NCBI GenBank assembly: GCA_964528605.1
Contig: CAZGSV010000071.1
Location: forward strand, 1 to 16,840
Length of the DNA: 16,840 nucleotides
Reading direction: 5' to 3'
Origin: CAZGSV01 sp964528605
Lineage (GTDB): Bacteria > Armatimonadota > Zipacnadia > CAZGSV01
The stretch's first letter is position 1. Each line of letters opens with the position of its first letter. The position numbers were made by a program, and so were the translations under genes. Under the pieces are notes generated by a model that saw nothing but the letters and a program-made list of their open reading frames with translations, was not told the origin of the DNA and made no database searches. This document shows, piece by piece, positions 15,710-16,840 of the stretch.

Positions 15710-16840
15710 ATGAATAGGGAACGTCTTTGGCTACTGTTGCTGCCGGCGCTGTTGGTGATGGCGGCGGGCGTGTGCGCGGCGGCGCGGGAAGGGCTGGTAG
15801 CAGTCGGGCCGGACGGCAGGGCTGTGGTGAGGCAGGCGTCCGGAGAACCCTCGGTTTCCGTGGGGAACGGGTACCTCAAGGTGTTCATGGGGCGGAAGTT
15901 GACCGAGGACCAGGCGTCCCAGTGGATAAACGTCAGTTGTTTCGGCGACGAGTATCCGGATACCCCGATAGCGATGAACTGGTCGCTGATGGCAACCGGC
16001 GGAGATCCCGACGTAACCGGGGACGAGAACCTCCCGATGGTGGATGACACGGAGCCTCTCACGCCTTCCCCGTACGCGACGCGGCCGGTGTTGGCCGTGG
16101 ACGTGGGGACGGATAACGAGCAGGTGTTCAAGATCGGGGACGTGAGCGGCGTCTTCACGCAGGACCCGGTGGCGGACGAGCAGAAGGCGTTGTTGAAGGC
16201 GACCTGGCGCGATGCCGACGAGACGTTGGTGGAGGTGCAGGAGGCGCTGCGGTTGATGCGGGACCTGGTGCGGGTGGAGTTCAAGATCACCAACCTGGAC
16301 TCGAGAACGCACTCCTTCGGTTTCCGCCAGAACATAGACATTCGTCCTAACGCGAACCAGAACTGCGAGTTGGGAGACGTGCATCCGGAGAGCCCGATCT
16401 TTGTGGACGGGCTGTCGCCCATTGTGAACGAGGCGGAGATCGCAGGGGCGGACGTGCCGACGAGGGTGTTCGCCTACAGGCCGACGACGGGCTCGGAATC
16501 GCTGTTAGGCATGCACCTGGCGGGATTCCAGGATGCGACGCGGCCGGACCTGGTGCAGTTCTGGACCTTCAACCCGGTGGATCCGACTGACGCGGAGGCG
16601 GAAAACGAGAAGTTGAGCGCCTGGACGGTGGAGGTTGACGACACCAAGCCGCTCGAGGACACGATAGTGTCGCTGGCGTGGGACCCCCGCTATCTGTCGA
16701 AGGGGCAGAGCGTCACCTACGTGTTCTACATTGGGCTGATCAGGGGGAGCGGGGACTACACGGACCCGTACGTGCTGGCGGCGACCTCGCCGTTGAGGAT
16801 CACGGCGGCCGCGGGCGACGACCCGACGACGCCGGAGACG
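15710..16840 (+). CDS. Exported beta-rich protein of unknown function (3' end outside window)
   Basis: An open frame of 377 codons runs from the ATG at 15710 to the last base of the window with no stop, so the gene is partial. The N-terminus is a typical signal peptide (MNRERLWLLLLPALLVMAAG, likely cut near CAAA); the Cys is not in a good lipobox. The mature part is acidic and looks all-beta. It contains VRVEFKITNLDSRTHSFGFR followed by NID, a pattern I associate with beta-sandwich domains of the form ..ITN....H..G.R...D in exported proteins of unknown role, and a later stretch ending YVFYIGLIRG. No catalytic motif is visible. AAGG lies 3 nt upstream, a weak site. It is 46 bp after the protease gene, probably in the same operon. 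Whether it carries the shared C-terminal module cannot be seen. Confidence 0.8.
   Translation, partial: MNRERLWLLLLPALLVMAAGVCAAAREGLVAVGPDGRAVVRQASGEPSVSVGNGYLKVFMGRKLTEDQASQWINVSCFGDEYPDTPIAMNWSLMATGGDPDVTGDENLPMVDDTEPLTPSPYATRPVLAVDVGTDNEQVFKIGDVSGVFTQDPVADEQKALLKATWRDADETLVEVQEALRLMRDLVRVEFKITNLDSRTHSFGFRQNIDIRPNANQNCELGDVHPESPIFVDGLSPIVNEAEIAGADVPTRVFAYRPTTGSESLLGMHLAGFQDATRPDLVQFWTFNPVDPTDAEAENEKLSAWTVEVDDTKPLEDTIVSLAWDPRYLSKGQSVTYVFYIGLIRGSGDYTDPYVLAATSPLRITAAAGDDPTTPET

Overview
The window is about 16.8 kb of very GC-rich bacterial DNA. Every gene I can support lies on the + strand, and the coding strand is clearly richer in G than in C. Nothing in it looks like a phage, transposon, CRISPR array, tRNA or rRNA. 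The mix of multi-domain secreted proteins (PD40-type propeller, carboxypeptidase-regulatory-like repeats, FlgD-like C-terminal Ig fold, calcium-loop subtilase) suggests a poorly cultured GC-rich phylum such as Armatimonadota or a neighbouring group. That assignment is an inference from protein style, not from a marker-gene match.

Left part (1-5293): three housekeeping genes. valS (valyl-tRNA synthetase, 240-2909) is preceded by a leader with a 13-bp perfect inverted repeat. A hairpin-rich gap follows, then a near-consensus sigma70-type promoter (TTGACA, 17 nt, TATGCT) that drives rpsA (ribosomal protein S1 with four S1 domains and a long acidic tail, 3144-4619). coaE (dephospho-CoA kinase, 4703-5293) comes next.

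Right part (5340-16840): four consecutive genes for exported proteins, 46 to 66 bp apart and probably co-transcribed. They are (1) a 1757-residue protein with an N-terminal membrane/signal segment, a PD40/TolB-type propeller, a choice-of-anchor-like domain, a ThuA/glutaminase-like domain, four carboxypeptidase-regulatory-like domains and a long C-terminal module; (2) a 628-residue protein joining a CsgG-like domain, an FlgT-C-like barrel, an internal transmembrane helix and two fibronectin-III-like regions; (3) a 1014-residue subtilisin-family protease that ends in the same C-terminal module as protein 1; and (4) an exported beta-rich protein cut by the right edge of the window.

The main discovery candidate is the C-terminal module of about 440 residues shared by proteins 1 and 3. 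It consists of an internally duplicated GYW/NPFPF unit, a GWLVRL...SLRLVDVDGG unit and an FlgD-like Ig domain. Together with the CsgG-like protein encoded between its two carriers, it suggests a dedicated system for exporting, anchoring or processing surface proteins. This is inferred from architecture and gene order only.
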